A stretch of DNA of 64,000 bases from Rubrobacter xylanophilus DSM 9941 (GCF_000014185.1 NC_008148.1:1964001-2028000), one strand, 5' to 3'. Counted from the first letter of the stretch, positions 50,709 to 60,109 are shown. The notes: generated by a model from the sequence alone, not told the origin. Translations and numbers: made by a program.

Positions 50709-52115
50709 ATGGCCGATGAGATCTCCCGGCGCCTCGGTTATGCTTCCCGCAGCGTGATAGAGCTGCTCTACGACGCCGGCACGCTGGTCGCCGCCGGGGC
50801 CCGCCGCTCGCGGGAGCTCCCCGAGCCCTTCGTGTGGGACGGGCGGACCCGCGAGTGGCGGGCCCCGGCCTCCGCCTACCGGAGGGCCGTGCTGTGGATG
50901 CGGGAGGCCGGGATCCCGCACGCCGACCGGGCCGCGGCCTTCCAGCGGCTGAGCCTGGAGTCCCGGGTCGCCCTGGAGCCGCGCCCCTACCAGCGGGAGG
51001 CCATAGCGGCCTGGCGCAAGGCGGGGCTCCGGGGCATCGTGGTTTTGCCCACCGGGGCCGGGAAGACCGCGGTTGCGGTGGGGGCCATCGAGCGGACCGG
51101 GAGGAGCACGCTCGTGGTGGTGCCCACGCTGGCGCTCCTCAAGCAGTGGTACTCGGTGCTCGCGGACGCCTTCGGCGCCTCGGTGAGGGTGGGGCTGCTC
51201 GGCGGGGGCTACCACGAGGTCACCCCGCTCACCGTCACCACCTACGACTCGGCCTACATCCACGCCGAGCGCTACGGGAACCGCTTCGCGCTGGTCGTCT
51301 ACGACGAGGTGCACCACCTCCCGGCGGAGAAGTACGCCGTCATCCCGCAGATGCTGCTCGCCCCCTACGCCCTCGGACTCACCGCCACCCCCGAGAGGCC
51401 CGACGGGCGGCACGCGCTCCTGCCGGAGCTCGCCGGGCCGGTGGTCTACCGCCGCTCGCCCGGAGAGCTCGCCGGGCGCTACCTGGCCCCCTACGAGCTC
51501 GTGCGCATCCCCATAGAGCTCACCGCCCGGGAGCGGCTCGAGTACGCCCAGGCCGACGCCGTGTACAGGGACTTTCTGCGCAAGCACCGGCTCCAGATCC
51601 GCTCCCCCGAGGACTGGCAGCGCTTTATCCTCGTGGCCTCCACCAGCCACTCCGGGGGCAGGGAGGCGCTGCTCGCGGCGCGCAAGCGGCGCGAGATCCA
51701 GAACTCCGCCGTCCGCAAGGTCGCCACGCTGGAGAACCTCCTCAAAAAGCACTGGAACGATCGGTGCATCGTGTTCACCAAAAGCGTGGAGGAGGTCTAC
51801 GCCCTCTCCCGGCGGTTTCTGCTGCCCGGCATAACCTACGAGACCCCGGCCCGGGAGCGGAAGGAGATCCTGGACCGCTTCCGGGAGGGCCGCTACCGGG
51901 CGATCATAGCCTCCGACGTGCTCAACGAGGGGGTGGACGTGCCCGAGGCGGGGGTGGGGATCATCCTGGCCGGGAGCGCCTCCCGGCGGGAGTACGTCCA
52001 GCGGCTCGGCCGGCTCCTGCGCCCGCGGGAGGGCAAGCGGGCGGTGCTCTACGAGCTGGTGAGCCGGGAGACGGGCGAAGAGTTCGCCTCCCGGCGGCGC
52101 GGGGAGGGGTTCTAG
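50709..52115 (+). CDS. XPB-type superfamily 2 DNA helicase
   Basis: A 468-residue protein from ATG at 50709 after GGGAGAAGGAA. An N-terminal domain (~80 residues) precedes RPYQREAIAAWRKAGLRGIV then VLPTGAGKTAVAVG (motif I), VVYDEVHHLPAEKY (motif II, DEVHH), GLTATPERPDG (III), IIASDVLNEGVDVPEA (V) and YVQRLGRLLRPREGKRAV (VI). This is the XPB/Rad25 class, which opens DNA in nucleotide-excision repair. The next gene, 1 bp away, encodes its Bax1-type nuclease partner, as in archaea. Confidence 0.92.
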   Translation: MADEISRRLGYASRSVIELLYDAGTLVAAGARRSRELPEPFVWDGRTREWRAPASAYRRAVLWMREAGIPHADRAAAFQRLSLESRVALEPRPYQREAIAAWRKAGLRGIVVLPTGAGKTAVAVGAIERTGRSTLVVVPTLALLKQWYSVLADAFGASVRVGLLGGGYHEVTPLTVTTYDSAYIHAERYGNRFALVVYDEVHHLPAEKYAVIPQMLLAPYALGLTATPERPDGRHALLPELAGPVVYRRSPGELAGRYLAPYELVRIPIELTARERLEYAQADAVYRDFLRKHRLQIRSPEDWQRFILVASTSHSGGREALLAARKRREIQNSAVRKVATLENLLKKHWNDRCIVFTKSVEEVYALSRRFLLPGITYETPARERKEILDRFREGRYRAIIASDVLNEGVDVPEAGVGIILAGSASRREYVQRLGRLLRPREGKRAVLYELVSRETGEEFASRRRGEGF

Positions 52116-52116
52116 G

Positions 52117-53358
52117 GTGCTGCGCTCGGAGCACGTGATGGCCGCCGTGCGGCGGGGGAGGCTCGTGCCGCACCGGCTCTCGCCGCGGGACCCGCGGGCG
52201 CTGGAGGCCGCCGGGGAGCTGTGCGCCCTCTACGCGGCGCACCTGGGGGCCGACCGGGCCTCGCTGGTGGGGAGGCTGGAGGCGCTGGAGGAGGAGCTCG
52301 GGCCCCGGATAGACCCCCGGCGCGGCTTCCGGGTGGTGCGCGCCCTCGCCCGGCTGCTGGAGGAGCGGGCCGAGTGGGCTCCCCCCACCGCCGCCGACCC
52401 GTACGCCGTCCGCACCCGCATCTTCGAGCTCGCGGCCGAGCTGCCCGGGCTCCCCGCCCCCGAGCCGGACATCCTCGGCGGACCCACCCGGGAGGAGGTG
52501 CTCGCCCGCGTCGCCGCCGAGACGGGGGTGGAGGACCCGGCCGCCGTCATGTACGCCGACCGGCAGGCGGCCCAGCGGCTCGCCTCCTTCGAGGAGGTGC
52601 GGCCGGAGCAGCTCCTGGAGCGGTACAACACCGCCCAGGTGCAGGGGGTGCTGTACGCCGCCCGCGAGATGGTGGTGGACCTCGGGCCGGGGGCCGACGC
52701 CAGGACCGTCTTCCGCTACGTGAAGAACCTCGGCCTGATCTACCGCCTGGAGCCCCTCGGGGAGGGTTACAGGATCCTGCTGGACGGCCCCCTCTCCCTC
52801 TTCGGCCCGACCCGCAAGTACGGGGTGCGGCTGGCCCGGTTCTTGCCGGGGCTGCTGCTGACCTCCCCGTGGCGGCTCTCCGCGGCCGTGGAGTGTCGCG
52901 GGCGGGAGGCCCGCCTCGAGCTGGACTCCGAGACCTGCGGCCTGAAGAGCCACCACGCCGGCGCGCGCGGCGAGGGAGACCGCGAGGAGGTCCGGCGGGC
53001 CTTCGCCCGCGCCTGGGAGCGGTGCGCGGACACCGGCGGCTGGCAGCTCGAGGAGGGGCCGACGATCCTGCCGCTCCCCGAGCTGCGGACCGCGCTCGTC
53101 CCGGACTTCACCCTCCGCAACCCCGCGGCCGGGCAGACGGCCCACCTGGAGATACTGGGCTTCTGGTCCGAGCGGAACCTGGTGGAGCGGGTGGAGGTGC
53201 TGCGGGAGGCGAACCGGAGGGGCCACCGGCTGCTGGTTGCCGCCTCCGAGCGGCTCGGCGCCTCCCCGGAGGCGCTCTCCGGGGCGGTGCGCGGCGGGAT
53301 CATACCGTTCAAGGACCGCCTCCCGGCGCGGGCGGTGCTGGAGGGGCTCTCCCGGTGA
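52117..53358 (+). CDS. Bax1-like nuclease (DUF790), XPB partner
   Basis: A 413-residue DUF790 protein from GTG at 52117. The N-terminal part contains FEEVRPEQLLERYNTAQVQG, typical of Bax1. The C-terminal nuclease domain has ALVPDFTLRN, HLEILGFWSERNLVERVEVL and HRLLVAASERLG, which fit a PD-(D/E)xK arrangement (Asp, Glu, then Lys/Arg-rich). In archaea Bax1 binds XPB and cuts DNA at repair bubbles. The operon order XPB-Bax1 is the same here. Confidence 0.88.
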   Translation: MLRSEHVMAAVRRGRLVPHRLSPRDPRALEAAGELCALYAAHLGADRASLVGRLEALEEELGPRIDPRRGFRVVRALARLLEERAEWAPPTAADPYAVRTRIFELAAELPGLPAPEPDILGGPTREEVLARVAAETGVEDPAAVMYADRQAAQRLASFEEVRPEQLLERYNTAQVQGVLYAAREMVVDLGPGADARTVFRYVKNLGLIYRLEPLGEGYRILLDGPLSLFGPTRKYGVRLARFLPGLLLTSPWRLSAAVECRGREARLELDSETCGLKSHHAGARGEGDREEVRRAFARAWERCADTGGWQLEEGPTILPLPELRTALVPDFTLRNPAAGQTAHLEILGFWSERNLVERVEVLREANRRGHRLLVAASERLGASPEALSGAVRGGIIPFKDRLPARAVLEGLSR

Positions 53359-53804
53359 GCGGGACGCCGCGCTCGCTGCTCGCCCTCACCGTGGGATGCG
53401 CCGTCGCGGCGGCCATCTTCGGCTTCGGGGCGGAGGTGTTCTCCTGGCGGAGCGCCTACGCCGGAGAGGCCGGGAGGGTAACCCTGATCCAGGTCTCCCG
53501 CCTCGCGGTCCTGGTGGCGCTGGCGGTGCTGCTGGCGCTGCGCGGCGGGTGGTGGGGAATCCCGGCGGCGGCGGCGATGGCGCTCGCGGCCACCGCCGCC
53601 GAGTGGGCCCTGTTCCCCATCGCCTACGAGTGGGCCGCCCTGGACGACCCGGAGGGCTACGCCCGGCGCTTCGGGGAGGTGAGCCGCCCGGGCTACGGCG
53701 CGTGGTCCACCTACGACGTCATCGCGGCGCTCTTCGCGGCGGCGCTGGCCCAGGGGCTGCGGACGGTCGCCGGGGTCAGCCCCACGGGTCCTCGGGACGG
53801 ATGA
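53355..53804 (+). CDS. Four-helix membrane protein coupled to the XPB-Bax1 operon
   Basis: A 149-residue protein from GTG overlapping the Bax1 stop (GTGA). Four hydrophobic segments are visible: LLALTVGCAVAAAIFGFGAE, VSRLAVLVALAVLLALRGGW, then AAAMALAATAAEWALFPIAY and YDVIAALFAAALAQGL. No known family or catalytic motif is seen. Its link to DNA repair is unknown; coupling may simply reflect gene packing. It overlaps the convergent zinc-finger gene by 29 bp. Confidence 0.7.
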   Translation: MSGTPRSLLALTVGCAVAAAIFGFGAEVFSWRSAYAGEAGRVTLIQVSRLAVLVALAVLLALRGGWWGIPAAAAMALAATAAEWALFPIAYEWAALDDPEGYARRFGEVSRPGYGAWSTYDVIAALFAAALAQGLRTVAGVSPTGPRDG

Positions 53805-54054
53805 CCTCTATCTCCTCGCCCTCCTCCACGTCCAGCAGAAAGACCTCCCCCTGGGCGTTGAAGTCGTAGCGGTCGCGGGGGAGCCTCCCCTCCTCCGAGT
53901 CCACCACCTCCACCTCCGTCACCAGCCTGCCGCGCCCCCGGCAGCGGCGGCACTCGAGCGGCCGCCAGGCGGCCCCGTCGTCGCCGCGGCCGCCGCAGTT
54001 GGGGCACTCCCTGAAGCCGGTGTACCGGATGGTGATCGTTCTTTTGCGCGCCAT
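53776..54054 (-). CDS. Small DnaJ-like zinc-finger protein
   Basis: A 92-residue protein from an ATG overlapping the GNAT stop. It has one CPNCGGRG and one CRRCRGRG motif, the CxxCxGxG units that bind one zinc in DnaJ. Then comes an acidic C-terminal half (EGEEIEVIRPEDPWG). The J domain is missing, so it is not DnaJ itself. It may bind unfolded protein or nucleic acid. Confidence 0.7.
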   Translation of the reverse strand: MARKRTITIRYTGFRECPNCGGRGDDGAAWRPLECRRCRGRGRLVTEVEVVDSEEGRLPRDRYDFNAQGEVFLLDVEEGEEIEVIRPEDPWG

Positions 54055-54926
54055 CAGAGAAAGGGGCCGCTCGGCAGGTAGGGCGCGAGCGGCCCGACCT
54101 CGCCCCGGACGCACATAGGGCCGGAGGGCCCGAGCCCGAGCCCGGCCTCGAGCGCCACCCGCACCGCCCAGTCCTGCCCGCCCGTGATCCAACGCACCTC
54201 CACCTCCCGCCCCGCCGGGGCCCGGGCCAGCACGCCCCGCAGCAGGCGGGCGGCAACCCCGGGGCCGGAGGCGGCGAGCAGCAGGGGGGAGCCCTCCCGG
54301 AAGACGGCGTACCCCTCCTCCCCGCGCCGCTCGCAGACGAGCATCCCGGCCCCCCGCCGGAGGAGGTGCTCCAGGTCCGGGCCGTGGGGGGCGCCGCGCA
54401 CCCTCCGGTCCACCCGGGCGGCGAGCTCCAGGTCTTCCTCGCCGCCCTCCCGCACGCCGGGCTCTTCTGGCGGGGCCGGACGCCGGACGGTCCCGCGTGC
54501 CGAGAGGGTCGGGCGGAGGGAGAACCCCGCGAGCGCGTAGCGGCGCAGCGCCGCCGGGTGGGTGGAGGCCACGATCAGGCCGCCCCGGCACCCCTCCGCG
54601 TACCCCAGGGCCCGGCGCAGCAGCTCCGCCCCCACCCCGCGCCCGCGGAACTCCCCGGAGACGGCGAAGACGGAGAGGCCCCAGAGCCCCTCCCGCCGCA
54701 GGGCGGCGGCCACCCCGACCACCCGCCCGCAGACCTCCGCGACCCACGAGCCCCCGGGGTCGGTGCGCAGCAGGTGCCGGAAGCGCTCCATCCTCCCCTC
54801 CGCCTCCGGGTCCTCGCCCCGCAAAACCCTCGCCCGCTCCTCCTCCCGCTCGGCGAACGCCACGGCGGAGACCCTGTAGGCCGCCCCGACGTCCTCCGGA
54901 GACATCGGGCGCACCCTCGCCTCCAA
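54054..54926 (-). CDS. Tandem GNAT-family N-acetyltransferase
   Basis: A 290-residue protein from TTG at 54926, 2 bp after the S-adenosylhomocysteinase stop. The first GNAT domain is clear (WVAEVCGRVVGVAAALRREG; SGEFRGRGVGAELLRRALGY with the RGxGxG acetyl-CoA loop). The second half has the general shape of an Eis-like or degenerate second GNAT unit without the loop. Substrate unknown. Confidence 0.78.
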   Translation of the reverse strand: MEARVRPMSPEDVGAAYRVSAVAFAEREEERARVLRGEDPEAEGRMERFRHLLRTDPGGSWVAEVCGRVVGVAAALRREGLWGLSVFAVSGEFRGRGVGAELLRRALGYAEGCRGGLIVASTHPAALRRYALAGFSLRPTLSARGTVRRPAPPEEPGVREGGEEDLELAARVDRRVRGAPHGPDLEHLLRRGAGMLVCERRGEEGYAVFREGSPLLLAASGPGVAARLLRGVLARAPAGREVEVRWITGGQDWAVRVALEAGLGLGPSGPMCVRGEVGPLAPYLPSGPFL

Positions 54927-54928
54927 GG

Positions 54929-56209
54929 CTACCGCCAGCTCCTCAGGTACGCCAGCTGCTCCCCGGTCAGCCTCTCCGGCTCCACGCCCATCGTGTCCAG
55001 CTTGGTGCGCGCGACCAGCTCGTCGATCTCCTGCGGGATCGGCTGCAGCCCCGGGCGCATCTCCGCGGCGTGGTTCGCCAGGTGGTGCGCCGCCAGCGCC
55101 TGCACGGCGAAGGTGAGGTCCATGATCTCCACCGGGTGCCCGTCGGCGGCGGCGATGTTCACCAGCCGCCCCCGCGCCAGCACGTGCAGCCTGCGGCCGT
55201 CGGGAAGCTCGTACTCCGTGATGTTCGCCCGCGCCTCCCGCTCGGCCACCGCCATCTCCCTCAGGGCCGCCAGGTCGAACTCGTGGTCGTAGTGGCCGGC
55301 GTTCGCCAGGATCGCACCGTCCTTCATCCGCTCGAAGTGCTCGGCCCGCAGCACCTTCAGGTTGCCCGTGCCGGTCACGAACACGTCCCCCACCTCGGCG
55401 GCGCGCAGCGAGTTCATCACCTCGTAGCCCTCGGCGTAAGCCTCGATCAGCTTGACCGGGTCCGGCTCGCACACCACCACCCGGGCGCCCATCCCGTCGG
55501 CATAGCGGGCCAGGCCCCGACCGACCCAACCGAAGCCCATCACCACCACCACCTTCCCCGAGAGGAAGAGGTTGGTGTTGGAGACGATGCTGGCTATGGA
55601 GGAGTGGCCGGTGCCGTAGCGGTTGTCGAAGAGATGCTTCATCCGGGCGTCGTTGGCGGCCAGCACCGGGAAGGGCAGCACCCCCTCCTCGTCCATGGCG
55701 CGCAGCTTTATGACGCCGGTGGTCGTCTCCTCGGAGGCCCCCGCCACGTTCTGCAGGAGGTCCGGCCGGTGGAGCACCATCCGGCTCACCAGCTCGGCCC
55801 CGTCGTCTATGACGATCTCCGGCGCCGTCTCTATGGTGCGCATCAGGTACCCCTCGAACTCCTCGGGGGAGGGGTCGTGCGTGGCGAAGACCCGCACCCC
55901 CCGCTCCGCGAGCGCCGCGCACACCGCGTCCTGGGTGGAGAGCGGGTTGCTCCCCGAGACGGTCACCTCCGCCCCCGCCTCGCGCAGCAGAATCGCCAGG
56001 TAGGCGGTCTTGGCCTCCAGGTGGATGGCCATCGCCACCCGGCGGCCCCGCAGCGAGCCGTCGGAGAGCCGCCGCTGCGCTATCGCGCGCAGCACCGGCG
56101 CGTGCTGCGCCACCCACGCTATCTTCCGATGCCCCTCGGGGGCCAGCGAAGGGTCCTTTATGATGGAGTCCCGGATCATCTTCCTCCTCGCAGGGTCCTG
56201 ATACCGCAC
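54929..56209 (-). CDS. ahcY: Adenosylhomocysteinase
   Basis: A 426-residue NAD-dependent hydrolase. VAMAIHLEAKTAYLAILLRE, SGSNPLSTQDAVCAAL, ASEETTTGVIKL, AANDARMKHLFDNRYGTGHS and VVVMGFGWVGRGLARYADGM are the substrate and NAD motifs. It clears SAH after methyl transfer, such as by MenG and CobA. The C-terminus stops at AYLRSWR and lacks the Lys-xxx-Tyr tail of the long bacterial and eukaryotic enzymes; this short form is known in archaea and thermophiles. Confidence 0.93.
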   Translation of the reverse strand: MRYQDPARRKMIRDSIIKDPSLAPEGHRKIAWVAQHAPVLRAIAQRRLSDGSLRGRRVAMAIHLEAKTAYLAILLREAGAEVTVSGSNPLSTQDAVCAALAERGVRVFATHDPSPEEFEGYLMRTIETAPEIVIDDGAELVSRMVLHRPDLLQNVAGASEETTTGVIKLRAMDEEGVLPFPVLAANDARMKHLFDNRYGTGHSSIASIVSNTNLFLSGKVVVVMGFGWVGRGLARYADGMGARVVVCEPDPVKLIEAYAEGYEVMNSLRAAEVGDVFVTGTGNLKVLRAEHFERMKDGAILANAGHYDHEFDLAALREMAVAEREARANITEYELPDGRRLHVLARGRLVNIAAADGHPVEIMDLTFAVQALAAHHLANHAAEMRPGLQPIPQEIDELVARTKLDTMGVEPERLTGEQLAYLRSWR

Positions 56210-56218
56210 AGCCCGAGT

Positions 56219-57025
56219 CTACACCCGCCCCGCCCGCAGCACCTTCTCCAGCTCCTCCGGGCGGTCGGTCATCACCACGTCGACCCCGAGCCCCAGCAGC
56301 CGGCGCATCTCCTCCGGCTCGTTTATCGTCCACGCGTCCACCCTGACGCCGAGGGCGTGGGCCGCGGCGACGAGGGAGGGGGTGATGAGCTCTATGCCGC
56401 GCCGGCGGACCGGGATCTGTAGCGCGGCGTAGCCCGGGCGGGCAAACCGCCAGAGCCCCAGCCGGACGAGCGCGTAGAAGGCCACGACCTCCAGCCGGGA
56501 GGCCGAGGTGGCCACCTCCCCGCCCGACGCCTCCCGGAAGCGCCGCACTATCCCGTGGTCGAAGGCGGCGACCAGCGTCCTCCCCCGCGCCCCCGCCCCG
56601 TCTATCACCTCCAGGACCCGCCTCTCTATCCCCGGCACGGGCTCCTTTATCTCCATGTTCACCGCCGCGCGGGGGAAGGCCTCGTAGACCTCGCGCAGCG
56701 TCGGCACCCTCAGCCCCCGGCCGCGGTACGGGTGGCTCCTCCCGCCGTCGGGGCTGAAGCGGTAGCCCGCGTCCAGCCGCCGCAGCTCCCGCAGGCTCAT
56801 CTCGCGCACCGCGCCGGAGCCGTCGGTGGTCCGGTCCACGGTGTGGTCGTGGATCACCACGATCTCGCCGTCGCGCGTCATGTGGAGGTCCATCTCGAGC
56901 CCCCCGGCCCCCGCCTCCACCCCGAGGCGGAAGGCCTCCAGCGTGTTCTCCGGGGCGCGCGCCGACGCGCCCCGGTGGGCGAAGTTCACCGGCCAGAAGA
57001 CCCCGGGCCCTTCCTGCGCTGCCAT
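56219..57025 (-). CDS. Glycerophosphodiester phosphodiesterase
   Basis: A 268-residue GDPD. NFAHRGASARAPENTLEAFR has the catalytic His-Arg; GLEMDLHMTRDGEIVVIHDH then TVDRTTDGSG holds metal ligands and second His; VNMEIKEP is the next acidic site. No signal peptide is present, so it is cytoplasmic and releases glycerol-3-phosphate from lipid head groups. ATG at 57025; a longer frame start is not supported by homology. Confidence 0.92.
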   Translation of the reverse strand: MAAQEGPGVFWPVNFAHRGASARAPENTLEAFRLGVEAGAGGLEMDLHMTRDGEIVVIHDHTVDRTTDGSGAVREMSLRELRRLDAGYRFSPDGGRSHPYRGRGLRVPTLREVYEAFPRAAVNMEIKEPVPGIERRVLEVIDGAGARGRTLVAAFDHGIVRRFREASGGEVATSASRLEVVAFYALVRLGLWRFARPGYAALQIPVRRRGIELITPSLVAAAHALGVRVDAWTINEPEEMRRLLGLGVDVVMTDRPEELEKVLRAGRV

Positions 57026-57087
57026 GCCGCAGAGGACATTAGCACACAAGACCCCGCCCTCACATCTCTGGTACACTCTCGGCCGCG

Positions 57088-57819
57088 ATGCCCCGGCGGG
57101 CACACACCCCCCTGCTCGCCCTTCTCCTGGCGACGCTGCTCTTCGCCGGCTCCTCCTGCTCCGGCGGGCGCCCCCCGCTCGCCTACCTCTCCTTGGGCGA
57201 CTCGCTCGCCGTGGGGGTGGGAGCCTCCGACCCTCCGGAGCGCGGGTACGCCCCGCTGTACGAGGCCCGCCTGGAGCGCGAGACCGGCCGGGAGGTGAAC
57301 CTCGTCCAGCTCGGGGTGAGCGGGGAGACCAGCGAGAGCTTTATAGGGTCCTACCCGGACCCCTCCGCCTCGCAGCTCGCCCGGGCCGAGGCGTTCCTGC
57401 GGCGCAACCCGGGGGCGCTCGTCACCCTCTCCCTCGGCGGGAACGACCTGCTGCAGGCCGAACGCGGGCCCGGGCGCCGGCGGGAGGCGGCCCTCGAGGA
57501 GTTCGGCGAGAACCTGGACCGGATCCTCTCCACCCTCGGCCGGGCCTCGAAGCCCGCGCCCCGGATCTCGGTGCTCCTCCTGTACAGCCCGGACCCGGGC
57601 GGCCCGGCGGACCGCTGGACGGCCCGGATGAACGCCGAGATCCTGGCCTGCGCCGCCCGACACGGCGCCGCCGTCGCCAACGCCCCGGAGCTCTTCCGGG
57701 GCCGCGAGGAGGAGTACCTGCGGCCCCACGACGTCCACCCCACCGACGCCGGATACCGGGCGCTGGCAAGGGCCTTCGAGCGGGCCGAGCCCGTGCCTAG
57801 CGGGCCGGACGCAGGGTGA
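57088..57819 (+). CDS. SGNH/GDSL-family lipoprotein hydrolase
   Basis: A 243-residue protein. The signal ends LLFAGSSCSGG, a lipobox. Block I is LSLGDSLAVGVGAS, block III SLGGNDLL, block V PHDVHPTDAGYR, giving the Ser/Gly/Asn/His set of lipases and acyl esterases. It would act outside on acylated sugars or lipids. TACACT (57072-57077) ends 10 bp before the ATG, so the mRNA is nearly leaderless. It overlaps the convergent penicillin-acylase gene by 23 bp. Confidence 0.88.
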   Translation: MPRRAHTPLLALLLATLLFAGSSCSGGRPPLAYLSLGDSLAVGVGASDPPERGYAPLYEARLERETGREVNLVQLGVSGETSESFIGSYPDPSASQLARAEAFLRRNPGALVTLSLGGNDLLQAERGPGRRREAALEEFGENLDRILSTLGRASKPAPRISVLLLYSPDPGGPADRWTARMNAEILACAARHGAAVANAPELFRGREEEYLRPHDVHPTDAGYRALARAFERAEPVPSGPDAG

Positions 57820-60109
57820 GGGCGTCGTCCGCCTCGTACCCGGCGGTGCGCATCCGCAGGTAACCGCCGCCGCTCCACAGCCCGAGGAGGTCGTCGAAGT
57901 GCCCGGAGAGTGGGCTCCCGGACTGGCCCATGGGGATCACGTAGAGCGAGCGTCCCTCCGGGGAGAGGTCCACCACCTGGCGGTAGCTGGGCCCGGAGTC
58001 CATCCGGAAGCTCGCCGGGTCGTAGGGCCCCACGTTGACGGTGTAGGCGTCGCCCCCGGCGGCCACCTCCCTCCCCGCGAAGCGGGCGAGCGGCGTCCGG
58101 GAGAGCACCGGGTGCTCGAAGACGGCCCGGTGCGCGGCGCCCCACTCGGGCACCTCCTCGCCCAGGCGCTCGAGCGCCCGCTCCAGGGCCCGGGCGGCGA
58201 AGCGGAGGCAGTCCCCGCGGCCGCCCGAGGGCCGGCAGCTGCGGTCGCCGCGCCGCATCGCCCGCAGCAGGTAGCGGGGCTCGTCCCAGTACCTCCGGCC
58301 CACCTCCCGCGCGGGGAGGCGCGTCAGCTCCGTGTACCAGGCCTCGAAGAGCGCCGCCTCCCGCGAGCCCGGCCGGGCGTCGCCGTCCCAGCGCAGCAGC
58401 CGCTCCCGCCACTGCCGGGCCCGGGGACCGAGCGGCCCGAGGTCCTCCAGCACCGGACGGAAATCCTCGAAGAGCAGCGAGCGCCGGTCCTGCTGGATGC
58501 GCACCATGTCCTTCACCCCGAGCCTCCCGGCGGAGAGGATCATCCGCCGGATCCTCTCGGCCCGGTACGGCTCGGCCCACTCCAGCGAGATCCTGTAGGG
58601 GTAGGAGTCGGGCACGGCCTTGTTGTTGGCCGTCACCACGAAGCCCTCCCGGGGGTTGAGCGCCCGCGGCCAGCTCTCGAACGGCACGCTCCCCTCCCAG
58701 TCCCAACGGCCGTCCCCGGGGACCGGGGCGAGCCCGCTGTGCCCCTCCCGCCGCACCGGGAACTTCCCCGGCGCCACGTACCCGATGTTCCCCTCCTCGT
58801 CGGCGTAGACGAAGTTCTGGCTCGGCGCCTTGTAGAGGCGCAGCGCCTCGTTGAACTCCTCCCAGCCTCCGGCCCGGTTCACCCCGAGAAAGGCCTCTAT
58901 GGTCCGGTCCTCGGGCTCGAGGCTGGTCCAGCGGAGGGCGAGCGGGCGGGCCCCCGGGGCGTCGACCACGCCGGAGACGACCGGCCCGTAGACCGTCTCG
59001 CGCACCCGCAGGGTGACATCCTCCCCGTCCCCGACCTCTATCCTCTCCTCGCGCACCCGGTAAGGGCGCACCTCTCCCCTGTAGCGGTAGCCCCTCCCGT
59101 CCCGGGCCTCCTCCAGGACATAGAGGTCCTGCACGTCGGCGCCCACGTTGGTCACCCCCCAGGCTATGTCGCGGTTGCGCCCGATGACCACCCCGGGCAC
59201 GCCCGGCAGGGTGGCCCCCACGGCCTCGAGCGTGGGGGACTTCAGGTGCGCCAGGTACCAGAGCGGGGGCACCCCGAGCCCCAGGTGGGGGTCGTTGGCC
59301 AAAAGCGGGGCCCCGCTCTCGGTGCGCCGCCCAGAGACGACCCAGTTGTTGGAGGCCTCGAGCGAGACGGGGAGCGAGCGCCGCAGCCGGAGCAGGGCCT
59401 CCGCCTGCCGCTCAGCCTGCGGCGAGGCCCCGCCCCCCTCCGGGAGGATGACGGGTCCGTCCTCCGGGTACGGGGGCATGAGCTCCGCGATGCGCGGGGG
59501 CTCCAGCCCCCGAGCCCGCAGCCGGTAGCGCTCCAGCTCGGACTCGTAGTTGGCCGAGAGGTCGAAGCTCATCATCTTCGCCCACACCAGCACGTCGGCC
59601 GGGCGCCAGGGCTCGGGCTCGTAGCCGAGCAGCCGGAACTCCAGCGGCAGCCCGGGGTCGGTCCGCAGGTAGGCGTTCACCCCCGCGACGTAGGCATCCA
59701 CGGCGGCCCTCCCCTCCGGGCCCAGGCTCCGGTAGGCGCTCCTCGCCGCCCGGTAGAAGCCGAAGGTCCGCAGAAAGCGGTCCTGCTCGAGCGCGGCCCG
59801 GCCGAGCACCTCGGAGAGCCGCCCCGCCCCCACCCGCCGCTGGAACTCCATCTGCCACAGCCGGTCCTGGGCGTGGGCCACGCCCAGGGCGAAGAAGAGG
59901 TCGTGCTCGTCGGCCGCCCGTATGTGGACCACGCCGGAGGGCTCGCGCACCACCTCCGCCGGCCTCCGCAGCCCCTCCAGCTCCAGCGTGCCGTTCGTCT
60001 GCGGGGAGGTGGAGAGCCTGAGGTAGAGGTAGCCGCCGCAGGAGGCGGCGGCGAGCAGCGCAACCAGGGCGGCCGCCGCGAAACCCGCCCAGCGCAGCCC
60101 CCGGTGCAA
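57797..60109 (-). CDS. Penicillin acylase family N-terminal nucleophile hydrolase
   Basis: A 770-residue protein with an N-terminal membrane/signal helix (AGFAAAALVALLAAASCGGY). GVVHIRAADEHDLFFALGVA then HAQDRLWQMEFQRRVGAGRL is the alpha-chain start; SLEASNNWVVSGRRTESGAP contains the nucleophile Ser after autocleavage; LLANDPHLGLGVPP follows. Such enzymes deacylate beta-lactams, N-acyl-homoserine lactones or other amides outside the cell. Substrate is not predictable here. Confidence 0.92.
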   Translation of the reverse strand: MHRGLRWAGFAAAALVALLAAASCGGYLYLRLSTSPQTNGTLELEGLRRPAEVVREPSGVVHIRAADEHDLFFALGVAHAQDRLWQMEFQRRVGAGRLSEVLGRAALEQDRFLRTFGFYRAARSAYRSLGPEGRAAVDAYVAGVNAYLRTDPGLPLEFRLLGYEPEPWRPADVLVWAKMMSFDLSANYESELERYRLRARGLEPPRIAELMPPYPEDGPVILPEGGGASPQAERQAEALLRLRRSLPVSLEASNNWVVSGRRTESGAPLLANDPHLGLGVPPLWYLAHLKSPTLEAVGATLPGVPGVVIGRNRDIAWGVTNVGADVQDLYVLEEARDGRGYRYRGEVRPYRVREERIEVGDGEDVTLRVRETVYGPVVSGVVDAPGARPLALRWTSLEPEDRTIEAFLGVNRAGGWEEFNEALRLYKAPSQNFVYADEEGNIGYVAPGKFPVRREGHSGLAPVPGDGRWDWEGSVPFESWPRALNPREGFVVTANNKAVPDSYPYRISLEWAEPYRAERIRRMILSAGRLGVKDMVRIQQDRRSLLFEDFRPVLEDLGPLGPRARQWRERLLRWDGDARPGSREAALFEAWYTELTRLPAREVGRRYWDEPRYLLRAMRRGDRSCRPSGGRGDCLRFAARALERALERLGEEVPEWGAAHRAVFEHPVLSRTPLARFAGREVAAGGDAYTVNVGPYDPASFRMDSGPSYRQVVDLSPEGRSLYVIPMGQSGSPLSGHFDDLLGLWSGGGYLRMRTAGYEADDALTLRPAR

